From the NCBI RefSeq assembly GCF_000372885.1, contig NZ_KB889967.1, forward strand, positions 1,856,655-1,920,654: a stretch of 64,000 nt of DNA. Direction: 5' to 3'. Origin of the DNA: Methyloversatilis thermotolerans (GTDB taxonomy: Bacteria > Pseudomonadota > Gammaproteobacteria > Burkholderiales > Rhodocyclaceae). Of the stretch, positions 16,667-25,999 are shown in pieces. Position 1 is the first letter of the stretch. Every line of letters starts with the position of its first letter. The position numbers were made by a program, and so were the translations under genes. Under the pieces are notes generated by a model that was not told the DNA's origin, did not search any database, and worked only from the letters and a program-made list of their open reading frames with translations.

Positions 16667-17257
16667 TTACCGCGTGGTCTCGAGCAGGAAGCTCTTGAAG
16701 TCCTCGGTGATGCATTCGCCGAGCCGGTGCAGGATGTTGTGGCCCACCAGACCGTACAGCGCGGTACCGATGCCGATGGCGGTGGCCAGCAGTGCCGAGC
16801 CGATGCCGCGGCTGACCGCGGACGGGTCGGATACCCCGCCCGCGGACAGCGCCTGGAAGGTGTCCATGATGCCCAGGATGGTGCCGAGCAGACCGAGCAG
16901 CGGCGCGGCGGTCACGATGGTGTCGAGTATCCACAGCCCGCGGTTGATGCTGCCGTCGACGCGCAGGAAAAGCGCCGCCGACAGATCCTCGATGCGGCTG
17001 CGCGTGACCTCGCCCTTGCGCTGCACGTCCACATACTCCTGCATGGCGCGCGTGAGCACGTCATTGCCCGGAGGCAGATCGGGCAGCGGGCTGCCGGCGT
17101 CGGCCTTCACTGCCGCCTCGATCGACTTCGCGATACGCGCGCGCCTGCGGGTCAGATGACCGTAGTAGGCCATGCGTTCGATGATGACGAAGGTGAGCAC
17201 CGCAACGCAGGCGTACAGCACGTTGATGGTAACGGCATGAAGGAAATCCTGGCTCAT
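16667..17257 (-). CDS. exbB: ExbB-type (MotA/TolQ/ExbB) proton channel protein
   Basis: A 196-residue ExbB with three membrane helices: one near the N-terminus (about 8-26) and two in the C-terminal half. The family core is visible in APLLGLLGTILGIMDTF and GIGSALLATAIGIGTALYGL. Two adjacent ATG codons are available at 17260 and 17257; the GAGGA upstream is better placed for 17257. It begins about 10 bases after the receptor stop and forms the motor with ExbD. Confidence 0.94.
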   Translation of the reverse strand: MSQDFLHAVTINVLYACVAVLTFVIIERMAYYGHLTRRRARIAKSIEAAVKADAGSPLPDLPPGNDVLTRAMQEYVDVQRKGEVTRSRIEDLSAALFLRVDGSINRGLWILDTIVTAAPLLGLLGTILGIMDTFQALSAGGVSDPSAVSRGIGSALLATAIGIGTALYGLVGHNILHRLGECITEDFKSFLLETTR

Positions 17258-17267
17258 CATGAAATCC

Positions 17268-19655
17268 TCAGAAACCGACCGCGAAGGTGAGCATCGCGGT
17301 AAAGGGGTTGGCAATGAGATAGTTCGGTCCCGATGTCGGTGCGAGGATGGTCGTGCCGTTGACAGCCGTGGTCGTGACCGAATGAGTCGCGACACCATTC
17401 ACGCCTGACAGGTACTTGCGGTCGGTCACGTTCAGCAGGTTCAGTCGCAGTTCGGGCTTGGTGAAACGAGACCCTGTGGCACCGATGAAGCGATAACCCA
17501 TGCCGATGTCCACCGTGGTGTAGCTGGGAATCTCCTGATCGTTCATGAAGGTGGAGTACTGCTTGCCCACATACTTCAGGCCGACATTGCCGAAGAACAC
17601 GCCGTCGTCGTAATCGACCGCCAGCGCGCCCTGGAAGCGCGGCGCGCGCACTGCCTCCTTGCCGCTGGTGGGCAGGAAGTCATTGACCACTCCATTACTC
17701 ACTGCGATATCCGATTCAATTTCGGTGCGCAGGATTTCGAATGAAACATAGGGCCGGAAATGCTTGTACGGCCGCAGACCGGCTTCGAAATCCAGGCCAT
17801 AGGCCTTCTGCTTGCCGCCATTGATCGGCTCGCTGATGCAAGCGCCGCCGTCACAGACCGTGGACGAAATCTGGCGGTTCTTGAACTCGTAGTTGAACGC
17901 GGTGGCGGTCAGGCTGACCAGCGGCCCCTGATAGCGATAACCCAGTTCCAGCGCGACCGATTCTTCGGAGGGCTGATCCGGTTTCTCGCGTGTTGAAACC
18001 GCGCCGGTGGATGCGTTGTAACGCGGATACAAGGCGCCAGCGGGCAGGATGCGGAAGCCCTTGGATACGCTGGCGAACACGCTGTTCACCTCATCCAGCT
18101 TGTAACGCACCGCCAGCGTCGGAATGGTGGGATTGTCCTCGGCCGAAGTACGGGTGACCGTGCTCGGTACGCGGTTGATGCCGACGCGTTCCAGCCACAG
18201 TTGCTTCACGCCGACATCGATGGCCAGACGGTCTTCCATCAGGCTGATGGTGTCGCCGACGAAGAAGGAATAGAAGTTGTCGTGCGTGTCCTGGTTCCAG
18301 CCATTGATGACTTCGCCATCGGCATTGCGGATCAGGGCGGATTCACCGTTCTTGTCCACCGGCGTGCCATCGGCATTCATCCGGCTGTAGGGGCGATAGA
18401 GCTGATCGCGCGAATGCTGTGCCCACACACCGGCGACCAGGGTGTGGTTATCCATCTGGTAAGTGCCCTTCACCGTCATGCCGGTGCGGATGTTCTTTTC
18501 CAGGATGGGGTTGTAGATGAGCACATTGTTGTCGGTCGTCGTGCCATTGCCATTCAGGTCGACTGCGCTGACCGTATTGCCGAAGCCGACCGAAGGCTCG
18601 CTGATGCTTCGGGTGACAGAGCCCGAGCCGCCGTAGCCATAGTAGAGGTAGGGCGTCACGTTCACCGTGAGCTTGTCGTTCACGCGCAGTTCGGTCGGCA
18701 CCGATACCAGCAGGTTTTCCCACGGGTTCTCGAACATCTTGTAGTAGTTCGTGCTGCCCGGCGTGTAGGTCTTGTCGTAGTTGGTCTGCGCCCCGTCTAT
18801 GCCACCCTGGCGCCATTGGGCCAGGGTGGGATTGCGATAGGTCGCGCGATCGAACTTCGAATACGTGAGCGCGAACTTGGTGCGGCTGCCGCCGCCCCAT
18901 TCCTGCACCGCACCGAAAGCGACGTGCTGCTTGGTGTCGTGTCCGGGTCCGCGGAAGTGATCGGCATCGATCTGAGATACCGACACGAAGGCGCGGAAGC
19001 CGGTGTCACTGATTTCACCGGTTTCCAGCCGCAGGAAGTTGCGGCGCGCATTGTGCGAACCGACCGAACTGGTGAACAGGCCGCCCGCCTTCTTGGACGG
19101 CGTGTGCAGGAACAGATCGACGATGCCGCCGGTGGCGGTCACGTTGGGCGATGCAAGATCCGCCGAACCCTGATTGAGCGTCACCACGTCGGTGTTCTCG
19201 GTGTCGATGTACTGACCCGGAAACACCGACCAGTTGGATGCCACGTTCAGCGGCATGCCTTCGAAGTTGAAACCCATCTGCGTGCCATCCATGCCGCGCA
19301 CCGACAGCACGCCCGGGCTCAGGCCCCAGGCATCGCTGGTGGCGGAATTCGCACCCGGCGAATAGCGGATGAGCTGGAACACGTCGGCCGTCGGTGCCTG
19401 CTTCTGGATGAAGTCGCGCGTGACCGAGCTCTTGGACTTGGACACGTTCTCGTCGACCATCAGACCGCCGCCGATCTCCTTGCGCGTCACCCCGGTCGCC
19501 GACGGCGTCTCCACGGGATTCGCATTCGATGCGCCCGATGCACTGACACGACCGATGTCGGTCTTTTCCTGCTTCGTGGTCGCAGGATCGGTCGTCTGGG
19601 CTACCGCCGCCGTTGTTGCGGCGAGCAGGCAGGTCGCAAGCAAATCGTTTTTCAT
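17268..19655 (-). CDS. TonB-dependent outer-membrane receptor, first gene of a catabolic operon
   Basis: A 795-residue outer-membrane receptor for active import. A signal peptide of about 19 residues ends AVA-QT. The plug domain spans about 70-200 (DVFQLIRYSPGANS, LSVRGMDGTQMG, TATGGIVDLFLHTPSKK) and the rest is a beta-barrel ending in a terminal Phe (MLTFAVGF). There is no N-terminal signalling (STN) domain. The start is supported by AAAGG six bases upstream. Six genes follow with short gaps: exbB, exbD, tonB, a hydro-lyase, PhyH and an SDR. I see no Fur-type site in the 330 bases upstream, so an organic substrate other than an iron chelator is likely (inference). Confidence 0.93.
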   Translation of the reverse strand: MKNDLLATCLLAATTAAVAQTTDPATTKQEKTDIGRVSASGASNANPVETPSATGVTRKEIGGGLMVDENVSKSKSSVTRDFIQKQAPTADVFQLIRYSPGANSATSDAWGLSPGVLSVRGMDGTQMGFNFEGMPLNVASNWSVFPGQYIDTENTDVVTLNQGSADLASPNVTATGGIVDLFLHTPSKKAGGLFTSSVGSHNARRNFLRLETGEISDTGFRAFVSVSQIDADHFRGPGHDTKQHVAFGAVQEWGGGSRTKFALTYSKFDRATYRNPTLAQWRQGGIDGAQTNYDKTYTPGSTNYYKMFENPWENLLVSVPTELRVNDKLTVNVTPYLYYGYGGSGSVTRSISEPSVGFGNTVSAVDLNGNGTTTDNNVLIYNPILEKNIRTGMTVKGTYQMDNHTLVAGVWAQHSRDQLYRPYSRMNADGTPVDKNGESALIRNADGEVINGWNQDTHDNFYSFFVGDTISLMEDRLAIDVGVKQLWLERVGINRVPSTVTRTSAEDNPTIPTLAVRYKLDEVNSVFASVSKGFRILPAGALYPRYNASTGAVSTREKPDQPSEESVALELGYRYQGPLVSLTATAFNYEFKNRQISSTVCDGGACISEPINGGKQKAYGLDFEAGLRPYKHFRPYVSFEILRTEIESDIAVSNGVVNDFLPTSGKEAVRAPRFQGALAVDYDDGVFFGNVGLKYVGKQYSTFMNDQEIPSYTTVDIGMGYRFIGATGSRFTKPELRLNLLNVTDRKYLSGVNGVATHSVTTTAVNGTTILAPTSGPNYLIANPFTAMLTFAVGF

Positions 19656-19810
19656 GAATCACCTTTCTGTCGATGGGTGCGAGGGGATGAGCACGGCCCG
19701 CACGGCCATCGGATCGATGGACGCGTGCGGTTCGATCCCAATCTATCGAGAAGGCGGAGCGACAAGAATTGCTTTTTTCGTGGCGCCCTCTTGCGTGCTT
19801 CGCTACGTGG

Positions 19811-19826
19811 GCGCGGATTTCCGCGC
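19811..19826. repeat. Inverted repeat upstream of the TonB receptor operon (operator or REP-like)
   Basis: GCGCGGA-TT-TCCGCGC is a perfect 7-bp inverted repeat between the receptor start (19655) and the aldehyde dehydrogenase end (19985). Flanking CTACGT and CTACAG give it a REP-like look. It could be an operator for the receptor operon or an isolated REP-type element. The rest of 19656-19926 holds no gene; a weak promoter for the receptor may be TTCTTG/TAGATT on the minus strand (about 19745-19772). Confidence 0.35.
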
Positions 19827-19926
19827 TACAGCCGGTTATGGCGGGCAGCGTGCGCAGCACGCATCGACGGCGGTACAAAACAGCAACACGCAGGAGGCCT
19901 GCGCGCGCACGCGTGAGCGCGCCGAC

Positions 19927-19959
19927 AAAGAAAAAAAGGCCGCGCATCGCTGCGCGGCC
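19927..19959 (-). terminator. Rho-independent terminator after the aldehyde dehydrogenase
   Basis: On the minus strand GGCCGCGCA, a 4-base loop and TGCGCGGCC form a perfect 9-bp stem (19938-19959), followed by a T-rich run (19927-19937). It begins 26 bases after the aldehyde dehydrogenase stop, closing the ABC-SDR-lyase-dehydrogenase operon before the receptor promoter. Confidence 0.85.
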
Positions 19960-19984
19960 CTCTTACGGATCGTCACCCGGCGGC

Positions 19985-21472
19985 TCAGTCGTGCTGTATC
20001 CAGACGCCCTTCACATGCAGGTATTCGTCGAGCTGCTGCACACCGGATTCGCGGCCATAGCCACTCAGCTTGACGCCGCCGAAGGGCATGGATGGATCCA
20101 TCTGGTTGTAGCAGTTGATCCACACCGAGCCGGCGTGCAGACGGCGCGCGAGCGCATGCGCACGGCCGAGGTCGCGCGTCCACACGCCGGCACCCAGTCC
20201 GAACGGTGAATCGTTGGCACGGCCCACCACCTCATCCAGCGTGTCGAAGGGCATGACCGAAGCGACCGGGCCGAATATTTCCTCGCATGCGATACGCATG
20301 TCGTCCCGCACATCGGTGAAGATGGTCGGGGCGACGAAGTGGCCTTTGTCGCGCTCAGGGTCCTGGTAGCGATGGCCGCCGCATGTCAGTCGCGCCCCCT
20401 GCTCGAGCGCACTGTCGACATAACCCAGCACCCGTTCCATCTGCCGCGCCGATACCAGCGGACCGATGTCGCTGTCCGGATCGCAGCCCGGCCCGACGCG
20501 CAGCGATGTGGCGATGTCCGCCATGCGCTCGACCACCTCGTCATGGATGGCGCGCTGAACGTACACGCGGGTGCCTGCGGTGCAGATCTGTCCGGCGTTG
20601 GCGAACACGCCGTAGGCCGCCGCGGCGGCCGCCTGCCCGATGTCGGCATCGTCGAACAGGATGTGCGGAGATTTGCCGCCCAGTTCCAGCGACACCTTCT
20701 TCAGGTTGCCGGCCGATGCGCGCACGATGTCCTGCCCGGTCGCCACCGATCCGGTAAACGACACCTTGTCGACATCGGGATGCGCGGCCAGCGCCGCGCC
20801 CGCGGTGCGGCCGAAACCGGTCAAGACATTGATCACCCCGGGCGGCACGCCGGCTTCCAGCGCCAGTTCGGCGACGCGCAGCGGCGTCAGCGGCGCGTCC
20901 TCGGCCGGCTTGAGTACCAGCGTGCATCCGGTCGCAAGCACGGGTGCGGTCTTGAACACCATGGCCCAGAGCGGACCGTTCCACGGAATGATGGACGCCA
21001 CCACACCCACTGGCTCCTTCAGTGTGGCGGCGAACATGTCGCCATTCATCGACGTGCTCGCGGTCTGTCCGTAGAGCGCGGTGGCCTGCCCCGCGAAGAA
21101 GCGCATCAAGCCCACCAGGTGGCGGCGACTGCCGCGCGTGTGGCGGATCGGCGCGCCCATGTCCAGCGTATCCAGCCAGGCCAGTTCATCCCAGTGCGCA
21201 TCGAGCAGATCGGCGAACTTCAGCATGACCGCCTGACGCTCGTCCGGACGGAAGCGTCGCCAGGGACCTTCGAATGCCGCGCGAGCGGCGCGCACCGCGC
21301 GATCCACATCGTGCTGGTCGCCCTCAGGTACGCGCGCCAGCAGGCTGCCGTCCGCCGGATTGCGTGTTTCGAAACGGCGCCCCGACAGTGCATCGACCCA
21401 GTCGCCACCGATCAGCATGCGCTTGTCCGGTGCATGGAGAAAGGGATGGGTCTGTCCGCGTATATCCATCAT
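19985..21472 (-). CDS. NAD(P)-dependent aldehyde dehydrogenase
   Basis: A 495-residue aldehyde dehydrogenase that oxidises an aldehyde to an acid. The catalytic Cys297 is in FANAGQICTAGTR and the general base Glu264 is in SLELGGKSP. IIPWNGPLWA and KPAEDAPLTPL belong to the cofactor site. Length and motifs fit the betaine-aldehyde/phenylacetaldehyde-type class, which is broad. The ATG at 21472 (with another in tandem) lies 4 bases after the lyase stop. It is the last gene before a strong terminator, so it probably finishes the oxidation of an aldehyde made by the SDR or lyase of the same operon (inference). Confidence 0.93.
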   Translation of the reverse strand: MMDIRGQTHPFLHAPDKRMLIGGDWVDALSGRRFETRNPADGSLLARVPEGDQHDVDRAVRAARAAFEGPWRRFRPDERQAVMLKFADLLDAHWDELAWLDTLDMGAPIRHTRGSRRHLVGLMRFFAGQATALYGQTASTSMNGDMFAATLKEPVGVVASIIPWNGPLWAMVFKTAPVLATGCTLVLKPAEDAPLTPLRVAELALEAGVPPGVINVLTGFGRTAGAALAAHPDVDKVSFTGSVATGQDIVRASAGNLKKVSLELGGKSPHILFDDADIGQAAAAAAYGVFANAGQICTAGTRVYVQRAIHDEVVERMADIATSLRVGPGCDPDSDIGPLVSARQMERVLGYVDSALEQGARLTCGGHRYQDPERDKGHFVAPTIFTDVRDDMRIACEEIFGPVASVMPFDTLDEVVGRANDSPFGLGAGVWTRDLGRAHALARRLHAGSVWINCYNQMDPSMPFGGVKLSGYGRESGVQQLDEYLHVKGVWIQHD

Positions 21473-21476
21473 GACC

Positions 21477-22673
21477 TCACGCCGCCGCGGCAAGCCGCTG
21501 GAATCCGCGCTCGAGATCGCGGATCAGATCATCCGGATCCTCCAGCCCTGCATGCAGACGCAGCGAAGGTCCGGGTTCGGTCCACGGCCGCGCGCTGCGC
21601 AGCGTCGACGGATAGGTGGGCACGACCAGGCTTTCGAAACCGCCCCAGGAATAGCCCATCTGGAACAGTTCGAGATGATCCAGCATGGCGGCGAACTGAC
21701 GTTCGCTGCACGGCCTGAGCACGGCGCCGAACAGGCCGCTGGCGCCGGTGAAATCGCGCTTCCAGATGGCGTGACCGGGGTCATCCGGCAGCGCCGGATA
21801 CATGACACGCGCCACCTCCGGCCGCTGCTGCAGCCAGCGCGCCAGCACGGTCGCGGTTTCCTGGTGGCGGGGCATGCGCACGCCCAGCGTGCGCATGCCC
21901 CGCAGTGCCATGTAGACATCGTCCGGCCCGCCGCAATAGCCCGATCCGGAAGCGGTCTTCTTGACCGGGATGAAACTCTGTTCGGTGCACACCGCGATGC
22001 CCAGCATCAGGTCGGAGTGGCCGGAGATGTACTTGGTCGCGGCATGGATGGACACATCGATGCCGTGCTCGAGCGGGCGGAAGCACAGCGGCGACGCCCA
22101 GGTGTTGTCCATGATGGTGGTGATGCCGCGCGCGCGCGCCACCTTCGCGATGGCCGGCACATCGGTCATTTCGAAGGTGAGCGAGCACGGCGACTCGAGA
22201 TAGATGACCCGCGTGTTCGGCTGCACAAGATGCGCGATATCGGCGCCGATCAGCGGATCGTAATAGGTCACCTGCACGCCGAACTTGATCAGGAACTCGT
22301 CGCAGAACTGGCGCACCGGACCATACAGGCTGTCCACGATGAGCAGGTGGTCGCCGGCCGACAGGAAGGCAGTGAGCGACGCACAGATGGCGCCCAGGCC
22401 ACACGAGGTCACCACCGCGCGATAGCCGCCCTCCAGCCGGGTGACCGCATCTTCCAGCGCGCGCGTGGTGGGCGTGCCTTCACGCCCGTAGGTGAATTGT
22501 TCGAAGGCGCCGCTGGCGCGGTCGCGACGCGTTTCCAGCAGTTGCTCCACCGACTCGAAAATGAAGGTGGATGCGTGATAGACAGGCGGATTGACGATGC
22601 CGTGGTTGGCGGCGGGATCGCGTCCGAGGTGAACCAGTTGCGTGTCGCGTGCGAACAGATCGGTGGATTTCAT
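21477..22673 (-). CDS. Cys/Met-metabolism PLP enzyme (cystathionine beta-lyase-like)
   Basis: A 398-residue PLP enzyme of the trans-sulfuration family. The PLP Lys214 is in AATKYISGHSD, Asp189 (TIMDNTWASP) contacts the pyridine nitrogen and Tyr118 is in DSLYGPV. YSWGGFESL near the C-terminus is typical of MetC-type beta-lyases. The known family reactions cleave C-S or related bonds in amino acids. Here it sits in a catabolic operon rather than with met genes, so the natural substrate may be a different beta- or gamma-substituted amino acid. It follows the SDR by 12 bases. Confidence 0.88.
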   Translation of the reverse strand: MKSTDLFARDTQLVHLGRDPAANHGIVNPPVYHASTFIFESVEQLLETRRDRASGAFEQFTYGREGTPTTRALEDAVTRLEGGYRAVVTSCGLGAICASLTAFLSAGDHLLIVDSLYGPVRQFCDEFLIKFGVQVTYYDPLIGADIAHLVQPNTRVIYLESPCSLTFEMTDVPAIAKVARARGITTIMDNTWASPLCFRPLEHGIDVSIHAATKYISGHSDLMLGIAVCTEQSFIPVKKTASGSGYCGGPDDVYMALRGMRTLGVRMPRHQETATVLARWLQQRPEVARVMYPALPDDPGHAIWKRDFTGASGLFGAVLRPCSERQFAAMLDHLELFQMGYSWGGFESLVVPTYPSTLRSARPWTEPGPSLRLHAGLEDPDDLIRDLERGFQRLAAAA

Positions 22674-22685
22674 GTGCGATGGAGG

Positions 22686-23465
22686 TCAGATCAGCATGCC
22701 GGCATCGACCACCAGATCCTGCCCGGTGATCAGTCGGCCGCCTTCGGAAAACAGATGGATGACGGCGCGCGCGATATCGTCGCTATCGACCAGGCGGCCG
22801 AGCGCGGTGCGCGACGTGAAGCGCTGCAGCACCGCCTCGTAAGGAATGCCCTCGCGCTGCGCCGACGCTTCGAACAGCCGGGTGAGACGCGGGCCGGCGA
22901 CGCCGCCGGGCGCCACCACGTTCACCGTCACGTTGTGCGGGCCGGCTTCCAGCGCGGCCGACTTGGCGAGCCCGCGCACCGCCCACTTGGACGCCGCATA
23001 GAGCGCCGCGTCGGCCACGCCCTTGTGGCCATAGGTGCCGCCTATGATGACGACACGACCCTCGCGGCGCGCGATCATGTGCGGCATGACACTGCGCAGC
23101 GCCAGCATGACGCCGAGCACATTGATGTCGAAACAGGCGCGGTAATCGTCGACCGAGCTGGCCCAGACCGGCTGGCGCGGACTGCCGACACCGGCCGCGC
23201 ACCCCAGCCGGTCGATGCGGCCGAAGTGTTCGAGCGTGCGCGTGGCCGCGTCCTGCAGCGCCGCGGCGTCGGCCACATCGGCCGGCAGCACCAGCGCGCC
23301 GCGGCCCAGCTCGCGTATGGAGGCGGCGACCGCCTCGCCCGCGGCGCCGTCGCGGCCCACGATGGCCAGGTCGGCGCCCGCGCGCGCCAGCGCGATCGCG
23401 ATATCGGCGCCCAACCCCTTGGTCGCACCGGTGGCGAACACCACCTGTCCGGACAGACTGCTCAT
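22686..23465 (-). CDS. Short-chain dehydrogenase/reductase (second related copy)
   Basis: A 259-residue SDR. The cofactor motif is ATGATKGLGADI. The active-site pair is Tyr156/Lys160 (YAASKW), and Gly142-Gly143-Thr144 stands in place of the Ser-Ser motif (VIIGGTYGHKG). The NAG motif is changed to CAAG. It ends LITGQDLVVDAGMLI, close to SDR copies one, three and four. It lies 3 bases after the second permease gene and 12 before the lyase, so it is part of the uptake and degradation operon. Confidence 0.9.
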   Translation of the reverse strand: MSSLSGQVVFATGATKGLGADIAIALARAGADLAIVGRDGAAGEAVAASIRELGRGALVLPADVADAAALQDAATRTLEHFGRIDRLGCAAGVGSPRQPVWASSVDDYRACFDINVLGVMLALRSVMPHMIARREGRVVIIGGTYGHKGVADAALYAASKWAVRGLAKSAALEAGPHNVTVNVVAPGGVAGPRLTRLFEASAQREGIPYEAVLQRFTSRTALGRLVDSDDIARAVIHLFSEGGRLITGQDLVVDAGMLI

Positions 23466-23468
23466 GGT

Positions 23469-24296
23469 TCAGCGGCTCCAGTCCTGCACTGCGCGTTCCA
23501 GTGCGAGGGTGAGTGTGAAGAAGATGTAGGACACCGTGGTGCCGGCGCCGACGGCCGCCCACATGAGCGCGAAAAACTGGCGCGAGTGGGCATCGAGGAT
23601 GAGGCTGCCCAGGCCGGGCGCACCCGACAGCCATTCGGCAAACATCGCGCACAGGATGGCCGAGGCGGACGCGATGCGCAGACCGGTGAACAGATGGGTC
23701 AGTGCGCACGGCAGGCGCAGCTTGAACAGCGTGTGCAGGAAGCCGGCGCCACAGCAGTGCATCAGTTCCAGCATGTGCCGTGTCGGTGCGCTGAAGCCTT
23801 TTCTGGCCGCCAGCATGATCTGGAAGAAGGACAGCAGCGCGACCATGCCTACGCCATTCCACCGGTCGCGTCCGAATATGAGCACCAGTACCGGCGCGAT
23901 CGCGATCATGGGCACGGTGCGCACGAACACGATGAGCGGCATCAGTGCGCGGTCGGCCAGAGGCGAGGCGATGAACAGCATGGCAAGCAGCAGCGCCACC
24001 GCGGTTGCCACGCACATGCCGATCACCGTGCTCAGCACGGTACTCCACGCGGCAGCGCCGATTTCATGAGCATGGGCGAGCGAGGCCTCGGCCACGGCGG
24101 CCGGGCCCGGCAACAGATAGGGCGGGATGTCGAAGGCCGCGATGACCGCCTGCCACACGATCAGGATGCTCACGATCACCAGGCCATAGCCGGCCAGGCG
24201 CTGCGCCATCAGGGCCAGCGCTCCGCGCAGTGGCCAGCCACGTCGGCGCGGGCCGATCTGCTCGGGCGCCGCCGGTCGGGAAAGGGGAAGGTCCAT
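23469..24296 (-). CDS. ABC transporter permease (SsuC/TauC/ThiX type)
   Basis: A 275-residue inner-membrane permease of the NitT/TauT/THI5-linked class with about six helices. The cytoplasmic coupling region is present as FQIMLAARKGFSAPTRHMLE and continues to the conserved LPCALTHLFTGLRIASASA. The start MDLPLSRPA at 24296 lies 5 bases after the previous permease stop; longer upstream versions would overlap that gene. It should pair with the next permease and the ATPase as the membrane channel. Confidence 0.9.
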   Translation of the reverse strand: MDLPLSRPAAPEQIGPRRRGWPLRGALALMAQRLAGYGLVIVSILIVWQAVIAAFDIPPYLLPGPAAVAEASLAHAHEIGAAAWSTVLSTVIGMCVATAVALLLAMLFIASPLADRALMPLIVFVRTVPMIAIAPVLVLIFGRDRWNGVGMVALLSFFQIMLAARKGFSAPTRHMLELMHCCGAGFLHTLFKLRLPCALTHLFTGLRIASASAILCAMFAEWLSGAPGLGSLILDAHSRQFFALMWAAVGAGTTVSYIFFTLTLALERAVQDWSR

Positions 24297-24301
24297 GCCG
24301 C

Positions 24302-25087
24302 TCACGTCGCTTCCTGGGCGGTGCGGTCGAAGCCGGCCACCCGTTCGATGACACAGATGTAGGCGTAGGTCAGCGACGACACGATGCAGGCGACGACCAC
24401 CGTGGCCCACAGGCGCTGCACCTGCAGCCCGAACATCGCATTGAGCATGATCACGCCCAGCCCCTCCTCCGCGCCATTCCATTCACCGATCAGCGCGCCC
24501 AGCACCGCCAGCGGCGCCGCGATCTTCAGGCCGACGAACAGGAAGGGCATGGCGCTGGGCAGCGCCAGCAGGCGGAAGCGCTGCAGCGGTGTCGCCGCCA
24601 GCACGGTGAACAGCTCCTGCTCGCTGGCGCGGCTTTCGCGCAAGCCCTGCAGGATGGCGACCAGCAGCGGAAAGAAGCAGATGGCCACGGTGATGAGCAC
24701 GCGCGTGCCCAGCGTCAGGCCCAGCCACACGCTGAGGATGGGCGCGATGGCGATCATGGGCACGCTGCTCAGCACCGCGCCATAGCCGAGCAGCGGCTGT
24801 TCGACACGCGGCCAGGCATAGGCGGCGACGCCGATCACCAGCGCGAGCAGCAGCGCACCGAGCAGGCCATAGCCGGCGGTCAGCACGGTGAAGCCCAGGT
24901 GATGCAGCAAGGTGGCCTGTTCGCGCAGCAGCAGATGCAGCACATCGAGCGGGCGCGGAATGGTCATCGGCGCACCGCCGCGCGCCACCCACTGATCCAG
25001 CGCGAGCGCCAGCGCAAGAAACACCGCGGCCGGCGCCAACCAGCGCGACGCCGCCTCGAGCACACGCCGCTCAGACGTTCTCGGCAT
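24302..25087 (-). CDS. ABC transporter permease (SsuC/TauC/ThiX type)
   Basis: A 261-residue permease homologous to its neighbour, with an N-terminal helix near residues 18-35 and further helices to the end. Core motifs include SSVPMIAIAPILSVWLGL and the coupling segment LPSAMPFLFVGLKIAAPLA. The ATG at 25087 (MPRTSERRV) overlaps the end of the ATPase gene by 17 bases. Two different permeases in tandem suggest a heterodimeric channel. Confidence 0.9.
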   Translation of the reverse strand: MPRTSERRVLEAASRWLAPAAVFLALALALDQWVARGGAPMTIPRPLDVLHLLLREQATLLHHLGFTVLTAGYGLLGALLLALVIGVAAYAWPRVEQPLLGYGAVLSSVPMIAIAPILSVWLGLTLGTRVLITVAICFFPLLVAILQGLRESRASEQELFTVLAATPLQRFRLLALPSAMPFLFVGLKIAAPLAVLGALIGEWNGAEEGLGVIMLNAMFGLQVQRLWATVVVACIVSSLTYAYICVIERVAGFDRTAQEAT

Positions 25088-25874
25088 GCGCCACCTCGTG
25101 ATCGATTTCGTGCGGAAGCTGGCTGAACAGCGCGTGACGCGCGTGATCGACCAGGGCATTGAAACGCGGATCATCCATCGTGCCGAGACGGCGCGGCCGC
25201 GGCAGATCGACCTCCAGCGTGTCCACGATGCGCCCGGGCTTTGCGGCGAACACGAACACGCGGTCGGCCATGAGCACCGCCTCCTCGATCGAGTGCGTCA
25301 CCATCAGGGCGGTGGTGCGCGTCTGCGCGCGGATGCGCAACAGTTCGAAATTCATGCGGTAGCGCATCACTTCATCGAGCGCCCCGAAGGGCTCGTCCAG
25401 CAGCAGGATGCGTGGCGAAGCCACCAGTGCGCGGGCGATCGCGCAGCGCTGCTGCATGCCGCCGGACAGTTGCGACGGCGAGGCATGCTCATAGCCGCCC
25501 AGTCCGACCAGGCGCACCAGTTCTTCCGGCGAGCGCGCCGGCACGTGTCCCGGCCCGAGAATCTCGAGCGGCAGGCGGACATTGTCCAGCACACTGCGCC
25601 AGGGCAGCAGCGTGGCCTCCTGGAACACGAAACCGATCTGGTGATCGCGCCTGGCCTGCTGGGGCGGCGCGCCATTGATGGCGATGTGGCCGGCAGTCGG
25701 CGCGAACACGTCGGCCACCATGCGCAGCAAGGTGGACTTGCCGCAGCCGGAGGGCCCGATCAGGGCGCCGAACTGCCCTTCCTCCAGCTCCAGGCTCACC
25801 CCGTCGAGCGCAGGCACGCTGCGCCCGTCGAGCTGGAAGGACTTGGAAACGTTCTGGATGCTGAGACCCGCCAT
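25071..25874 (-). CDS. ABC transporter ATP-binding protein
   Basis: A 267-residue ATPase of the nitrate/sulfonate/thiamine-precursor importer class. Walker A is GPSGCGKSTLL, the Q-loop is VFQEATLLPW, the signature is LSGGMQQRCAIARAL, Walker B is ILLLDEPFGALD and the switch His is in VTHSIEEA. All are intact. It follows the binding-protein gene after a 125-base gap and precedes the permeases with overlap. Confidence 0.95.
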   Translation of the reverse strand: MAGLSIQNVSKSFQLDGRSVPALDGVSLELEEGQFGALIGPSGCGKSTLLRMVADVFAPTAGHIAINGAPPQQARRDHQIGFVFQEATLLPWRSVLDNVRLPLEILGPGHVPARSPEELVRLVGLGGYEHASPSQLSGGMQQRCAIARALVASPRILLLDEPFGALDEVMRYRMNFELLRIRAQTRTTALMVTHSIEEAVLMADRVFVFAAKPGRIVDTLEVDLPRPRRLGTMDDPRFNALVDHARHALFSQLPHEIDHEVAHAENV

Positions 25875-25999
25875 GGAAAGCCTTCGGGTTGCGTCGCGTT
25901 GCGGCGACGGTTGGATGATGCGATCCAGCCTATCGGATCGACGAAGGGCGCGGGGTGCTGTTCGCTATCGGCGCCGTTGCAGGAATGTCACCGGGTCGC

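Noticed and set aside
17268-19655. Treating this TonB receptor as a siderophore receptor
   Set aside because: It has no STN domain, no Fur-like site upstream and no siderophore genes nearby, and it is linked to catabolic enzymes.
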